NCBI GenBank assembly: GCA_954871525.1
Contig: OX940869.1
Coordinates: 23,216,001 to 23,280,000, forward strand
Direction of reading: 5' to 3'
Length of the DNA stretch: 64,000 nucleotides
DNA from: Parietaria judaica
Taxonomy: Eukaryota > Streptophyta > Magnoliopsida > Rosales > Urticaceae
The notes under the pieces were generated by a model. The model did no database searches, was not told where the DNA came from, and saw only the letters and a list, made by a program, of their open reading frames with translations. How positions within the stretch are numbered: the stretch's first letter is position 1; the number at the start of each line of letters is the position of its first letter. Shown in pieces: positions 35,047 to 45,995 of the stretch. Position numbers and translations under genes: made by a program.

Positions 35047-36716
35047 TATTATTAATATAATGAATGTTTTGATTCCATAGTTATTATATTTTGCAATTGT
35101 GTATTGTGTTATCACACTGGGTCTAAGTGAGGAGATTTAACATACACAATATAATAACTAAAATTGTTTCCATAGTTCAGATTGTTAATGGGAATTAATG
35201 ATCGCGAAAAACTATTGATAAACTCAATCACATTTTGGTGATGATCTATTACCGGATCATGGTGGTGGTCCGCACCGTTGAGATAAAGTCAAGTATGAAG
35301 TGTATTCATATTGGACGAACGAGACTTACTATGAACGCATCAATCCGTCAATGATAATTAGTAATAAAGTCGAAACGATGGTCAGATAAAATCAGTTGAA
35401 GTTCTGAAGTAGTGTGAGTCTATATGGTTTAACTTAAACGATTTTTGATTTAATCGTTTCAGTTTACAATCAAGTATCCGTAATACTTTTATTTTGGGAT
35501 TGGAAGGTTGACCGTAGCAGACTGCATGACTATAAATATGGACAATATCTTTATAATTTCCTTGTTGTGATTTGTGGGTAACAAACGAGTACTCATCCGG
35601 AGCCTAACGACTTCATAAACCGTTAGGTGAGTAATTTTGCAATAATCATGGAACAACGGTAGTGTCGTCTAAACGGGTATACGGTGATCAACCCTATGAA
35701 GACGAGAATCATAATAATATGAAAACTTAGATTGTGATAATCTGATTGTATCAATGGACTCCTGAGTAAGGAAAAAATAATTATCGCATATTTAAGAGTT
35801 CAGCTTCGGGCTATAGTGGAATGTAACCGAAGTTGGTGAAAGCACTTCACTATCACTCAAGCTAAAGTAGGTGTGTCCATTTGTCCCCTTTGTAGCTCCA
35901 TAAGTTCGAAACCGCAAAATGATTATGTTCCAAGAACATAGGATATAACTAATCAAATATGAGTTGTAACATGGTTAAATGAAATTCATGATCATCCTAA
36001 AGTGGCAAAAGTACCAAACTTTTGGTCAATACAGAAATAGGAAAAGATAATGAATTTGTTCCTTGGACAACTCCACGGTTGTACGGAATTAAATTTTTGT
36101 ATAAATATCTTTTTAAATCGTGTCATTCTGACAGACGGTTTGTGATTTATCAGAATAACATGTTTTTAGCCTAGGCTAAATTGACACTGTTATTTAAATA
36201 AAAAATTAGAGAAATTGAATATTCGTATTTATGCCTGAAATATTTAATAGAGAGAGTTAATTATAAAATTTGAAATATATAATAATATGCGAATTTTATA
36301 TTTATTAAATCTTGAAAATATAAAGATTTAATTTATTTAATCTTTAGGGTATTTTCTGAAAAAGATTTGATTTGAGTTTATTCTTTTTTTTATTTAATTA
36401 TTAAATCAAAACTCAGAGTGAATATCTCCAAGTGGTTGAGATATTATCTCAAAGTGGTTGGGCCAGTTTTCTATAAATAAGAGAGTCCAGAAACCTAAAA
36501 TCATAATTCACACTTCTCATAGATTTCAAAATTCTATCTCTTCTCTTTAGGGTTTCTGCGATTTTCTCTGGGGTATTTTTCTAGGGAAATTTGACTCTAG
36601 GCTTAGGGTTCTATTCACTGGGAGCCCACACATCCCGATGGTCAAGATCCGGAGTATACATGGAAAGACTCGTGGGAGCTATCTTCAAGATTCATTCAAG
36701 AATATTCGCAAGAGCT

Positions 36717-37506
36717 TGTAGAGGGCGATTTTCACCACCCTTTTCCAGTCACAAGGACAATCACCATATAACAAATAAACAAGAATAAATGATGAATATC
36801 TCTGTTTTATTATATTTTCCGAAATGAGCTTGGTTTTCTTCCGTTGAATAGCTGGACAGATGAAGGATCATGAACATCCACTCTCTCTATTTCCTCTCTA
36901 TTTTTCCTTAGCCTTTTCTATTACAAGACCTCCTTTTTCTCTTTTCGGGGCTTTCTTCTCTAATTTTCCGAACCTTTACCAATGAGGCTTATCTTGCCTT
37001 TTATAGAGTTTTACAATGCCTTTTCTCCCGCGTCTTTCCCGCTTTTTTCCCTTTAATCATTCCTTCTCTGGCGTGATTGGAGGGCAGCATGGTAAATCCC
37101 TACTTTATGTCACTTCCGAGCACGCTGCCGTATGGGTAGGTGCGCCTCATTAAATGCGCGTCCCGTCAGCCGTCATTCGGCTCTGCCAGCCTCGTTGCGG
37201 GTGTTCTCATCGAGTGAGTAGGTCGGCCTCATTAAATGCGCGTCTCGTTAATGGTCATTCGGCCCTGCACCGTCATCATGATGAAATTCCTCGTCGGGTG
37301 TGATGGGATGCTTCATCGCAACTTGCTCTCGTGTGGATGCGTCTCCTTGTGGATGAACCTCCTCGGGGGTATTCTTCTTCAGGGATGTTCCTCTTCGGGG
37401 ATAATCCCCCTCGGGTGATGAACTTCCTCGCCTCCTCTCATGTCGTTTATGGGCAAAACGACACGAGTTGTGTTGAGGATGGATTTGACCAAATCCGACC
37501 TTAACA
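36717..37506 (-). repeat. 3' LTR of the Tat-like element
   Basis: 790 bp. It matches 45205-45995 with about 15 differences and is preceded by the left copy of TSD GAGCT. Confidence 0.92.
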
Positions 37507-37522
37507 GTTAGTCCCCCATTTT
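37507..37522 (-). other. Polypurine tract of the Tat-like element
   Basis: On the minus strand AAAATGGGGGACTAAC lies directly before the 3' LTR start TGTTAAGG, the position expected for plus-strand priming. Confidence 0.7.
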
Positions 37523-38308
37523 ATTAAGTGTATACACTTGGTAAAATAAAGTATAACTGTTTCGGAGGTCGGCTCTCGCCGGCCTTATTTGGTTCCTGGT
37601 CGGTGATTGCTTCTTCGGCTCCTCGCGTGGTTATATTGCTAAACCGCTTCCTTTCCTCTCTAGGCCTCCTTCGCGTCCCCCCTTGTTGCGAGCCGGGTCC
37701 CTTGTCCGCGAGGGCTATCGTGACTTAAACGTCGCTAGCATTTTGGTGGAGAACCCTCTTCGCTTACCTAAATCCTGTAAAATAACGAAATATACGCCTC
37801 GAAGGCCAAAGGTGTAAACGTAAACATGCATTTTGTAAGTATAACAATATAACTTTCCCGACGAAACTCCTAGCGATAAAGATTTCTCAACGATGCTGAG
37901 CGAGGGGTTTTTTCGCGAAGATCCCTGTTAACGATTAGGGAAGCCTGACTCTCTCGCTTCTCCGACCGTTGCTTGGGTCTGGGTCCCACCTTGGTTTGCC
38001 TTCCCAAAAACCTGTCAGCCTTGAATCTTACGCACGTCCCTTCAGTATTGAATGCCCACCCCCTTTTCGCATTCGAGTGCTTGCAGAGATTTATAACGGG
38101 CCTTTGATGAGTTAGCAAGCTTTGAATTTGGGCCGTCAGATCAAGACGTGTCTATCTATCCTTCTCCCCCTTCTATAAATTCGAAGTTCATACCCACTTT
38201 TTCAGACATTTTTGTATTTTCAAGAACTCTCTCAAAGTTTCTTTTTTTGTTGTTTATCCTCATTTCCTCGCCTCCGAGCTTCTTCTTCCTTCTCCCTTAG
38301 ACGCCTCG
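37523..38308. other. Leader/promoter region of the antisense gene
   Basis: No ORF is supported. CTTCTATAAATTCG at about 38170 is a plus-strand TATA box about 135 bp before ATG 38309, and a CT-rich leader follows (TTCCTCGCC, CTTCTTCCTTCTCCC). Together these suggest the antisense gene has its own promoter. Confidence 0.5.
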
Positions 38309-41226
38309 ATGGGTCCTTCCCGCTCCGGCCCAGTCTTTAAGACTCGGAGTCCCCCTTCCGTCATGACGGAAGAGGGTTTGAAGTTTATCGTCGATAACCA
38401 TTCTGACTCAGAGGTCTGTTTTGCACGTCTCCCTTTCGAGGGTGAATTCGCCGACGAGCCTTGGAGCGACTTCGTCTGTGTCTATGAGTCGTTCTTCAAC
38501 GTCGTCGATCTTCGCTTCCCGATGCCGCTCCTGGTCGTGGAATTTCTCTACGCCTTCGGGGTTCCGATCGCTCAGGTGATCCCCAACACTCTTCGCCTCC
38601 CCCTTTGCACACTCGCCATTGCATGTGAGCAGAAAGTGGAGCTCACGCTCGAGGACCTAATGCGCCTCTTCAAGGTCTCCCGCAATCCGAAGAATCTGGG
38701 TCGCTTTGCCATCTCTCATCGCGTCCGGCCGCACATTCTCCTGAACACGCCGTCGAACGAGTCCGGTTGGGAGAATAAGTATTTCTTCATTCGGGTGGAT
38801 AACTCCAACTTCGGTCCCCACCATGCTTTCCTGCCGAGAGATCTGGTGCTCGAGGGAGTGGACCTCCCTCGATTTAAGCCCGAGGAGAATGAAGAGGCCG
38901 AGGCGCGGTTCAAAAGCATCCACGCTGCTCTCCTTGTCAATCCCAGGCGCGATTGGAGCAAAGACTTCGGGGGCCAGCGGCTCGAGAAGTCTGGGGTTTA
39001 TCAGTTGGCCCGAATCCACGGGGTGCTCCCTAACACTCTTCTCCCTAAAGGTTTCCTGCGCGAACCGGCCCCGGAGGGATCTCCCGTAGAGCGGAGGAAA
39101 CCCGCCCCCCGGCTGAAGAAGAACACCGAGGACAAAGTCGTTGCCGCTAGGGACAACGCTCCCATTGGTCGGGATCGGGAGGCGCACATATCGTCGAAGT
39201 CCCGGGCAGGATCCGACGCCCCTCGCTTCATGGGGCTCACCCCCCGAGAGGGCAGTTTCTCGAGTAAACGCCCCGTCGAGGATACTGGTGACGAGCGGCG
39301 AACAAGAACGAGGATGGAGTCCGTTGCCCGCTCCTTGCCAGATACTTCCCGCTCCTCGAGGAGATCTCCTTGAGAAGAAAACTCTTCAGGCAAGCGCCCC
39401 GCCGAGGAAGTGTGTGATGCTTCCCCTGCGAAGAAGGCGAGAGTTCCCGACCCGACTCCTGAACTCGAAGCTGCTGGTCTGTCTCGAGGAACAACGGAGG
39501 GAGCCTCGGGCATTGCGCCTATCGAGGGCGCAGTGGGGAGGACGGGACTGGCGGCGGACGCGTGTGCACGCCCCGCCTTGGATCCGCGGGAGAGACTGGA
39601 GTTAGATGACATCGAGCATCTGGTCGTCCCGCCGAATGCTCCTCCTCCACCTCCGTTGGGGGCCGAAAACCCCATTCTTCTTTCTGCTCCGGGGGTCGCG
39701 ACCCGGTCTTCCCCGTCACCGCCTCGGTGAGTCCCTGACGAAGCGACGCGGGACTCGGTTGCAGCCTCAATGCCTCCGACTGAGTCTTTGGTCAAAGAGA
39801 CCAATGCTTCTAACGATGGAGATACGGGGCCTGTTGGCGAGGAAGACGCTCCAGAACAGATCCTCTTCGGGCCCAATGAGGAACAGTCTGGGGTGCACCC
39901 CGAGGTGAATCTCGCTGGCCCGAAGCTTCTTCCTGACGTGCCTGGCATCGACGCCCTCGAGGGCTCAATGGCCCGACCTTCTCCCGGTCTTACCGGTGTC
40001 TCCAGCTTGCAAGTTCCTCTTGTCATTCCTTCTAGCGCGTCGCCTAAATCAACGGATGACTCGACGCAGCCCTCTGTGCCATCCTTTGACCCTGAGGAAA
40101 TCCCCGAAGAGGCACCTACCGGGTCGTCACGGGCTCAAGCCAGCTTCCCGGCCTTGCCGCCTCCGGGAGTACTTTCCGTGGCCGAAGCCTCCCACGGGCT
40201 TGTCGAGCCTTCCAGCGATCCCGTGGGGAACTTGGAACTTGTTGACCGCGTTGCCCGGGGGGTAGCCTTGTTGACAGACGCGATTTCCTCCGTACGGCTA
40301 TCCACCGCTATTGTCGAGAGAGAGAGAGAGCAGTGAGTTGTCGCCAGAACTCACGTTAGTCCGGGGACGATTTGAGGCTTCCACCCGTGACAGGCATAAG
40401 TTTCAGGAGCAGGCTGAGAAGCTTTCCTCGGAGCTTGATGAAGCCACATCTGCCTTGGAGCGAGCTGGAAATTTCGTCGCGTCGGGTCGCCGAGGATGAG
40501 CTCAACCAAGCTAAGTCCACCTTGGAGTCCGAAAGCTCGTTGCGTCGGGCCGTCGAGGATGAGCTCAACGAGACCAAATCCGCCTTGGAGTCGGAAGTCT
40601 CGCTGCGCCGGGCCGCTGAGGTCGAGTTCGCGGAACAGCAAAATTCTTGCGCTGTTAAGGAGGCGAGCCTCTCCGATAAGCTCCGGCTTCAGGCTGAATG
40701 CCTCGCTCAGATTGGCGAAGCCGTCGGCGTATCGCTCGAACAGGAAGACCAGCTGGCGTCTCGGGTCAATGCCGCATTGAGGAAGTTCACCGAGGACCTT
40801 GAAGCCGCACGAGCCGAGGCAGTCGAGGAGCGTCGCGGCCGAGAGCGCTTGTTCGAGGAGGCCCAAGCCAAGCTGGAGCGCCTCTCGGCGAAGTATGATT
40901 TTCTCGATCAATCAATCAACGCCCATCGCTTGGCCGCCGCGTACCATGCCAATATTGCCTTGGTTGAGAAAAACCCCCTGGCGGCACAAGCCTGGGGCCT
41001 CGACACCCGCTTATCTTCGTGGCGCGAAAGCCGTGATAAGCACCGGGCCGTGGTCAAAGAACTGGACAAGAAGTCCGCCCGGAATCCCGGCTCTCCTCCG
41101 CTCTCCCCCTGCAAGCCGGCGGCCTTGGACTGCCGGAGACTTGAAGGCCTTGTCTCGGAGGGGGCCGCCCTTGGGTCTGCATCGCGCGACCGGTCCGGCT
41201 CGAGCACCGAGACCCCGACGCTCCCG
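38309..41226 (+). pseudogene. Antisense gene exon 1: Transposase_28-type protein with coiled coil
   Basis: From ATG 38309 a 354-codon frame encodes the conserved N-terminal domain of 'putative gypsy type transposon' proteins (Pfam Transposase_28): PWSDFVCVYESFF, PLLVVEFLYAFG, IPNTLRLPLCTLAIACE, LMRLFKVSRNP, GWENKYFFIRVDN. TGA at 39371 and TGA at 39728 interrupt the same frame. A frameshift at a (GA)n run near 40320 and another near 40470 lead to a heptad-rich coiled coil (RRAVEDELNETKSALESE) ending GSPPLSPCKP. The exon probably ends at 41226 (CCG|GTATAG). It lies antisense to the element RNA. Biochemical function unknown; non-functional here. Confidence 0.75.
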
Positions 41227-41484
41227 GTATAGGACGTTTTCTTGGAGCTTCCCTTTCAATTTCCCCTTTCTCGGGTGATGAACTCCCGCATTTTGTGGCT
41301 CGTTCTGTAATCCAAGCATAATTATCATATAAATAAAAGAAATCTTTCTTGGGTTACCCTTTTTTTTTTATCGTCAAGATTTTCCCTGCTATCGCCCTTG
41401 TATACTTGCCTTTCCCTTATCCCTTCTCTTGTCGGGCTTCTTTATTGTTTCTTCCGTATCCCCACTCTCTCTTTTTCTTCGCAG
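41227..41484 (+). other. Predicted phase-0 intron 1 of the antisense gene
   Basis: Donor CCG|GTATAG, then a pyrimidine tract and acceptor TTTTTCTTCGCAG|GCC. Both exon edges are phase 0. The interval contains AATAAA near 41331, a possible alternative polyadenylation site. A prediction from splice consensus only. Confidence 0.5.
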
Positions 41485-42252
41485 GCCAGAGGTGGTATCG
41501 TTGCACTTTGCCCTGACGCCTCTTTCCCCAGCTATGGAAGAGGTTACCAGGGGGCCGGAGAGTCCGTGCTTGCTCTTGCTCCGGCGAAGACTCTGCCGGG
41601 AAACGAAGACATTCTCCCAGGGACTGTAGAGGCTAAGATCGCCGAGAGTAGGACCGAGCGCTATGAATACAGACGTCTCCTCGCCATTGCCGAAGAATCC
41701 CTCCTCGAGGAGTGACAGCGTTATCAGCGGTGCGAGGACACTCTCTCGGCACAGCTCCGGCAAAAGAACGAGTACTTCAACTGTATTGCCGATGCCATAA
41801 ACCTGTCGCCCGGTCGGGAGGAGCAAATATCCTTCCATGTCAAGGCCGCGCTGAGGAAGCTCGCCAAGGACCGTGACGCAGCCAGGGGTTGGGCAATAGA
41901 GGAGGAATTTTCCCGCTTACGCCTCTATCACCAAGCGGTTGACAAGCTGAAGCGCGCTTCCGAGAGATTTGGTGTACTCGAGGGGATTGCTCGTATTCAG
42001 CGCCTGCTGGGCAGCGTGCTCTCAAATATCAAACTCGTCGAGGGATTACCTTCCCGCTCGACTGTCGGTGAGCTTCGAGCCAAACTGCCAAGGTGGCGCA
42101 AGCTAGAACAGGAATACCTGGTTGATTTGGCTAGGCTGGAGAGAAAGATCTCTGGTGCTCCAAACTCTCCTCCGCTTTCTCCTTGTCTTCCCTCAGGCGT
42201 CGCTAGGGCGCGCTCGCCGGGTTTTGACATTCTTCCCTCATTGTCGAGTACG
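41485..42252 (+). pseudogene. Antisense gene exon 2: second coiled-coil module
   Basis: One frame begins ARGGIVALCPDASF at the acceptor, with a single TGA at 41713-41715 inside SLLEE*QRYQRCED. It continues through coiled-coil sequence (KAALRKLAKDRDAARGWA) to NSPPLSPCLPS and the donor ACG|GTATGA. The module mirrors the end of exon 1, which has NAALRKFTEDLEAAR and SPPLSPC at the same spacing order, so it looks like an exon duplication. Confidence 0.6.
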
Positions 42253-42337
42253 GTATGAGGTAGCTTAGTATAAATAATTTATAGTTTCACCTCTTCCTTC
42301 TGGGGTTGATCCTTTACTTTTGGTTCCGCCTTTGCAG
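42253..42337 (+). other. Predicted phase-0 intron 2 of the antisense gene
   Basis: 85 bp, donor ACG|GTATGA and acceptor CCTTTGCAG|GCC. Both edges are phase 0, as in intron 1, and donor and acceptor are nearly the same as those of intron 1. Confidence 0.5.
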
Positions 42338-42610
42338 GCCGATAGTAGGGCTGATGCGAACCTAGCAAGAGCTTTCTCGAGTAAGCCCCCAGGACTTCCT
42401 GCCGATGATCCTGCTTGCCTAATTGCGGACGACATCATTCGCCGATGCTGCGATGTTATGAATGTGCCGACGCGGTCCTGGGTCAAGATTCCCTTGATGA
42501 TGGTGTTGGGCCGGGGAATCGGTTCCTGCGAGAGTTATAAGATGTATATGTACTCGGGGTGCGGTCGATGGGTTGTAAACAAGGATACTCCGTGTTTCAT
42601 ACTTTTTTGA
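42338..42610 (+). pseudogene. Antisense gene exon 3
   Basis: An open frame from the acceptor (ADSRADANLARAF) through CLIADDIIRRCCDVMNVP to a TGA at about 42608. Short C-terminal exon of the Transposase_28-type gene; open in this copy. Exon status rests on phase continuity with exon 2. Confidence 0.5.
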
Positions 42611-42734
42611 ATCCAATGAGCATATGATGATGATGATATTTATATATATATTTTTTATTATGAGCTTGTTCGTGATCTTCAAATTTTGTACGGGTTTGCT
42701 CGGAGGCCCTTAGTCATAAAAAAAAAAGTAATTT

Positions 42735-43435
42735 CTCTTTGCTCGGCACTCTCGCCGGCTCGGGCTTGCTCGGCGCCCTTAGCCGTTAAAATATAATTTT
42801 CCTTTGCTCGGCACTCTCGCCGGCTCGGGCTTGCTCGGCGCCCTTAGCCGTTAAGTTGTATAGATATGTATATATATATATATATATTTTTGCTCGCCAC
42901 TCTCGCCGTACCTCTTTTCCTTGGCACTCTCGCCGCAATTGTCTCTCGCGGGTATCACTAGGTTTCATCGGGTACGAGCCGACTAATTCCCAGGACCCCA
43001 TAGGCACTCTCGCCTTAGTTGTCTCTTGCGGGTATCGCTAGGTTTCATCGGGTACGAGCCGACTAATTCCCAGGATCCCATAGGCACCCTCGCCTTGTAT
43101 GTTTCTTCGGCATTCTCGCCGGCCTGGGCTTGCTCGGCGCCCTTAGCCGTATATGGATCTCGACATGTTTTGCCGGACCGGGTTTGCTCGGCACCCTTAG
43201 CCGTAGATATGGATCTCGACATGTTTTACCAGACCGGGTTTGCTCGGCACCCTTAGCCGTATATGGATCTCGACATGTTTTGCCGGACCGGGTTTGCTCG
43301 GCACCCTTAGCCGTATATATGGATCTCGACATGTTTTGCCGGACCGGGTTTGCTCAGCACCCTTAGCCGTATATATGGATCTCGACATGTTTTGTCGGAC
43401 CGGGTTTGCTCGGCACCCATAGCCGTTTTTTTTTT
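42735..43435. repeat. Minisatellite block inside the Tat-like element
   Basis: Three related tandem families. There are two 65-bp units beginning GCTCGGCACTCTCGCCGG (42741 and 42806). There are two units of about 79 bp with GCGGGTATC(A/G)CTAGG (about 42944 and 43023). There are five 54-56-bp units containing GACATGTTTTGCCGGACC (starts at 43162, 43218, 43272, 43328 and 43384). All share the GCTCGGCACCCTTAGCCGT core. Open frames here are repeat artefacts. Confidence 0.9.
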
Positions 43436-43685
43436 GAATGAACACTGCGAAGTTACCTTCCCTCCTATTTGGTACTATCGCTGAGCAGAGTTGCATACAC
43501 ACTTTTGCCAACTTTATAAGTTTGCTCGCTCCTTAATAAACAAAAGAAAGATACACACATAAACATTAACAGCAAAAACAAACCCAAACAAACTTCTTCC
43601 ACCTATTATAATCTACTAACGGTTAAAAAGATAACCATCCCAATCCTCCCTTCGCGCCGAGCAGCGTGTGAACCTTACTCCGGGC
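43436..43685. other. Spacer between minisatellite and F-box gene
   Basis: AT-rich, no ORF. It would act as the 3' UTR of the F-box gene on the minus strand. Confidence 0.4.
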
Positions 43686-44711
43686 TTACTTCTCCTCGAC
43701 GATCAAGCAGGCCGGTGACGCGATTTTCTCCATAAAGCTCCAGCTGGGGAGACCGAAGTTGCATTCCCGGCAGAGGTCGGTGTACCACGTGGTACCAAGG
43801 ATGTAGCACGACCTGCAAAAACCGCAAGCATGCCCATTTTGGCGTCGTCCAAAACACGACGGGCGGACGGAGTCTCCTTCTTGAGCCCTTGTTGGCTTCT
43901 CGTAGACCAGGACATTTTTGTCGCACTGCCTGCAGAACTCTGTGTCGAGCAGACGACCGCGTGGGGCAGGTGCCTGCTGCTCGGGATAGTCGGCTGGATT
44001 CCCTGCCGCGAGCAGAGGGGGAAGGTCCTCAAGTTTGACCCTGGTTCCCTCCACGAGCCTGGGAAATAAACCGTTGACCCTCAAGAATTTTATCCCATGC
44101 TCGATGGTGGACAAGTTGCTGAACACGTCGTCTAAGGTGATTCGGTGGCAGCGTGGCAGGAATAGCTTTACGAGCGTCGGGTTGCCCTGCATGATCGTCT
44201 CCACCGCGGTGTTGGTGACCTCGTCGCAATCATACAGAGTCAAAGTCTCCATCTTCCCTTGAGACTTCCTCGCCAGCCTCAGGAGATCCTCGTCTGTGAT
44301 CCGCTCGCTCAACGGGCTGTAGATGCTGAGGTTTCGCCACAGAAGGTTGTTTCCTCTAACCTTGTCGCATAACGAGGTTCACACCGTCTCCACCGCGAGG
44401 AGTTCCTCGGGCATGAGATACGGCAATACCAGTTCCAGCGCGGGGTGTGGTTCGCCTGGGATCCTTAACTCCTCCTGATCCCGTTGGCCCTCCGTGGGGT
44501 CCTCCTCCATTGGATATGGCTCGCTGCTTTCCGGCCATTCCTCGTGCTTCCAGAAGTCCGCCATCTCGTGATCATCTTCTCCTCGAGCCTTCGTGGCGCC
44601 CTCCTTGGGCCATCCCCAACCTTCATCCACGATCATCTCCGACTCGTCTGTGTAGCTTTGGTCAGCACCTCCTTCTCTGAGCGCCATCTTTTCCTCGTGT
44701 GCTTTATCGGC
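43686..44711 (-). pseudogene. Captured SKIP14-like F-box gene, main exon
   Basis: About 341 codons in one frame, broken by a single TGA at 44379-44381. In order: an acidic N-terminus (MALREGGADQ, at 44687), an F-box (PHPALELVLPYLMPEELLAVETV, then the TGA where the family has Cys, then LLWRNLSIYSPLSERITDEDL), an LRR-like region (LARKSQGKMETLTLYDCDEV, GNPTLVKLFLPRCHRITLDDV), and a Cys-rich tail (CRQCDKNVLVYEKP, CGFCRSCY, LCRECN). This domain order fits F-box protein SKIP14, an SCF ubiquitin-ligase substrate adaptor. It lies between the LTRs, in sense with the element. Identification is from recalled family motifs. Confidence 0.75.
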
Positions 44712-44794
44712 CTGTAACGCGAAAACACTAGCAAATACTGGTTTCGGAGTGAGAAAGGAACTTTTGTTTTCTGGGTTGAGAGAATGGTACTTAT
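44712..44794 (-). other. Probable retained intron with mutated donor in the captured gene
   Basis: 83 bp. On the minus strand the donor reads CAG|ATAAGT, one base from the CAG|GTAAGT consensus. The acceptor is CGTTACAG|GCC. Removing it joins MGSLETISNN...SVNSQ to ADKAHEEKMALREGG in phase 0. It is a prediction from splice consensus and phase. Confidence 0.45.
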
Positions 44795-44863
44795 CTGGGA
44801 GTTAACCGAGTTGGTTTCTATTTCCGCAGACTCGTTGTTGCTGATCGTCTCCAAACTTCCCAT
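44795..44863 (-). pseudogene. Captured F-box gene, predicted first exon
   Basis: Twenty-three codons from ATG 44863 (MGSLETISNNES). The start is a plausible plant N-terminus, about 340 bp downstream of the 5' LTR. Its link to the main exon depends on the predicted intron. Confidence 0.4.
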
Positions 44864-45183
44864 TTTATAACCGTCGATTGTTTCGCAAGCAACTCTTCGT
44901 ATACTCTCTTTCGCTGTCGCTTCACAACGCTTCGGAAGTTGCTCCCATTCGTTGATACGCGTGCACTCCTTTTTCTGACCAACTGTCTATCAATAGGCTT
45001 CTCTTAAATGCAAGGAGTCCGTACGTCTCCCCTTCTTACGTCACTCCTTCCCCTTGAGTTGCCTCTTTATGCCCTGCTTGCTATTTTTGCGCGCTCAGCC
45101 ATCGAGCGCGTTGCTGACGATGGTGTCGTTTGATAACGTCATGTCCCTCCAAATTCCTGGCTGTGAGTTAGAAAGAAAACAAA
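44864..45183 (-). other. 5' leader of the Tat-like element
   Basis: Non-coding region between the primer site and the F-box gene; no ORF recognised. In intact Gypsy elements gag would follow here, but in this copy the F-box gene takes that place. Confidence 0.5.
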
Positions 45184-45203
45184 GCCCCACGGTGGGCGCC
45201 AAA
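45184..45203 (-). other. Primer binding site of the Tat-like element
   Basis: On the minus strand the 5' LTR is followed by TTTGGCGCCCACCGTGGGGC, a TGGCGCC-type site as used by Athila/Tat Gypsy elements rather than the tRNA-iMet site of the other elements here. The priming tRNA was not determined. Confidence 0.8.
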
Positions 45204-45204
45204 C

Positions 45205-45995
45205 TGTAGAGGGCAATTTTCACCACCCTTTTCCAGTCACAAAGACAATCACCATATAACAAATAAACAAGAATAAATGATGAATATCTCTGTTTTATTA
45301 TATTTTCCGAAATGAGCTCGGTTTTCTTCCGTTGAATAGCTGGACAGATGAAGGATCATGAACATCTACTCTCTCTATTTCCTCTCTATTTTTCCTTAGC
45401 CTTTTCTATTACAAGACCTCCTTTTTCTCTTTTCGGGGCTTTCTTCTCTAATTTTCCGAACCTTTACCAATGAGGCTCATCTTGCCTTTTATAGAGTTTT
45501 ACAATGCCTTTTCTCCCGCGTCTTTCCCGCTTTTTTTTCCCTTTAATCATTCCTTCTCTGGCGTGATTGGAGGGCAGCATGGTAAATCCCTACTTTATGT
45601 CACTTCCGAGCAGGCTGCCGTATGGGTAGGTGCGCCTCATTAAATGCGCGTCCCGTCAGCCGTCATTCGGCTCTGCCAGCCTCGTTGCGGGTGTTCTCAT
45701 CGAGTGAGTAGGTCGGCCTCATTAAATGCGCGTCTCGTTAATGGTCATTCGGCCCTGCACCGTCATCATGATGAAATCCTCGTCGGGTGTGATGGGATGC
45801 TTCATCGCAACTTGCTCTTGTGTGGATGCGTCTCCTCGTGGATGAACCTCCTTGGGGGTATTCTTCCTCGGGGATGTTCCTCTTCGGGGATAATCCCCCT
45901 CGGGTGATGAACTTCCTCGCCTCATCTCATGTCGTTTATGGGCAAAATGACACGAGTTGTGTTGAGGATGGATTTGACCAAATCCGACCTTAACA
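45205..45995 (-). repeat. 5' LTR of the Tat-like element
   Basis: 791 bp, the partner of 36717-37506. It is followed on the right by the TSD GAGCT. Confidence 0.92.

Larger units (their letters stand above)
36717..45995 (-). mobile_element. Tat-like Gypsy derivative with captured F-box gene and antisense gene
   Basis: A 9279-bp element with 790/791-bp LTRs (TGTTAAGG...CTCTACA on the minus strand), TSD GAGCT (36712-36716 and 45996-46000), a TGGCGCC-type primer site and a polypurine tract. The 7.7-kb interior has no recognisable gag, protease, RT, RNase H or integrase. In transcriptional order it carries an F-box gene (sense), a minisatellite, and an antisense Transposase_28-type gene near the 3' LTR. 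An antisense ORF before the 3' LTR and a tandem-repeat-rich 3' region are known traits of the Tat lineage. I count about 15 single-base or short differences between its LTRs, so it is moderately young. Confidence 0.88.

Noticed and set aside
39001..40026. A 341-codon minus-strand frame inside the Tat-like element
   Set aside because: Ser/Gly-rich mirror of the GC-rich antisense gene; no Gag or other domain.
43150..43435. Regular 54-56-bp repeats that could be mistaken for a CRISPR array
   Set aside because: The repeats are contiguous with no unique spacers, in a plant retroelement; it is a minisatellite.
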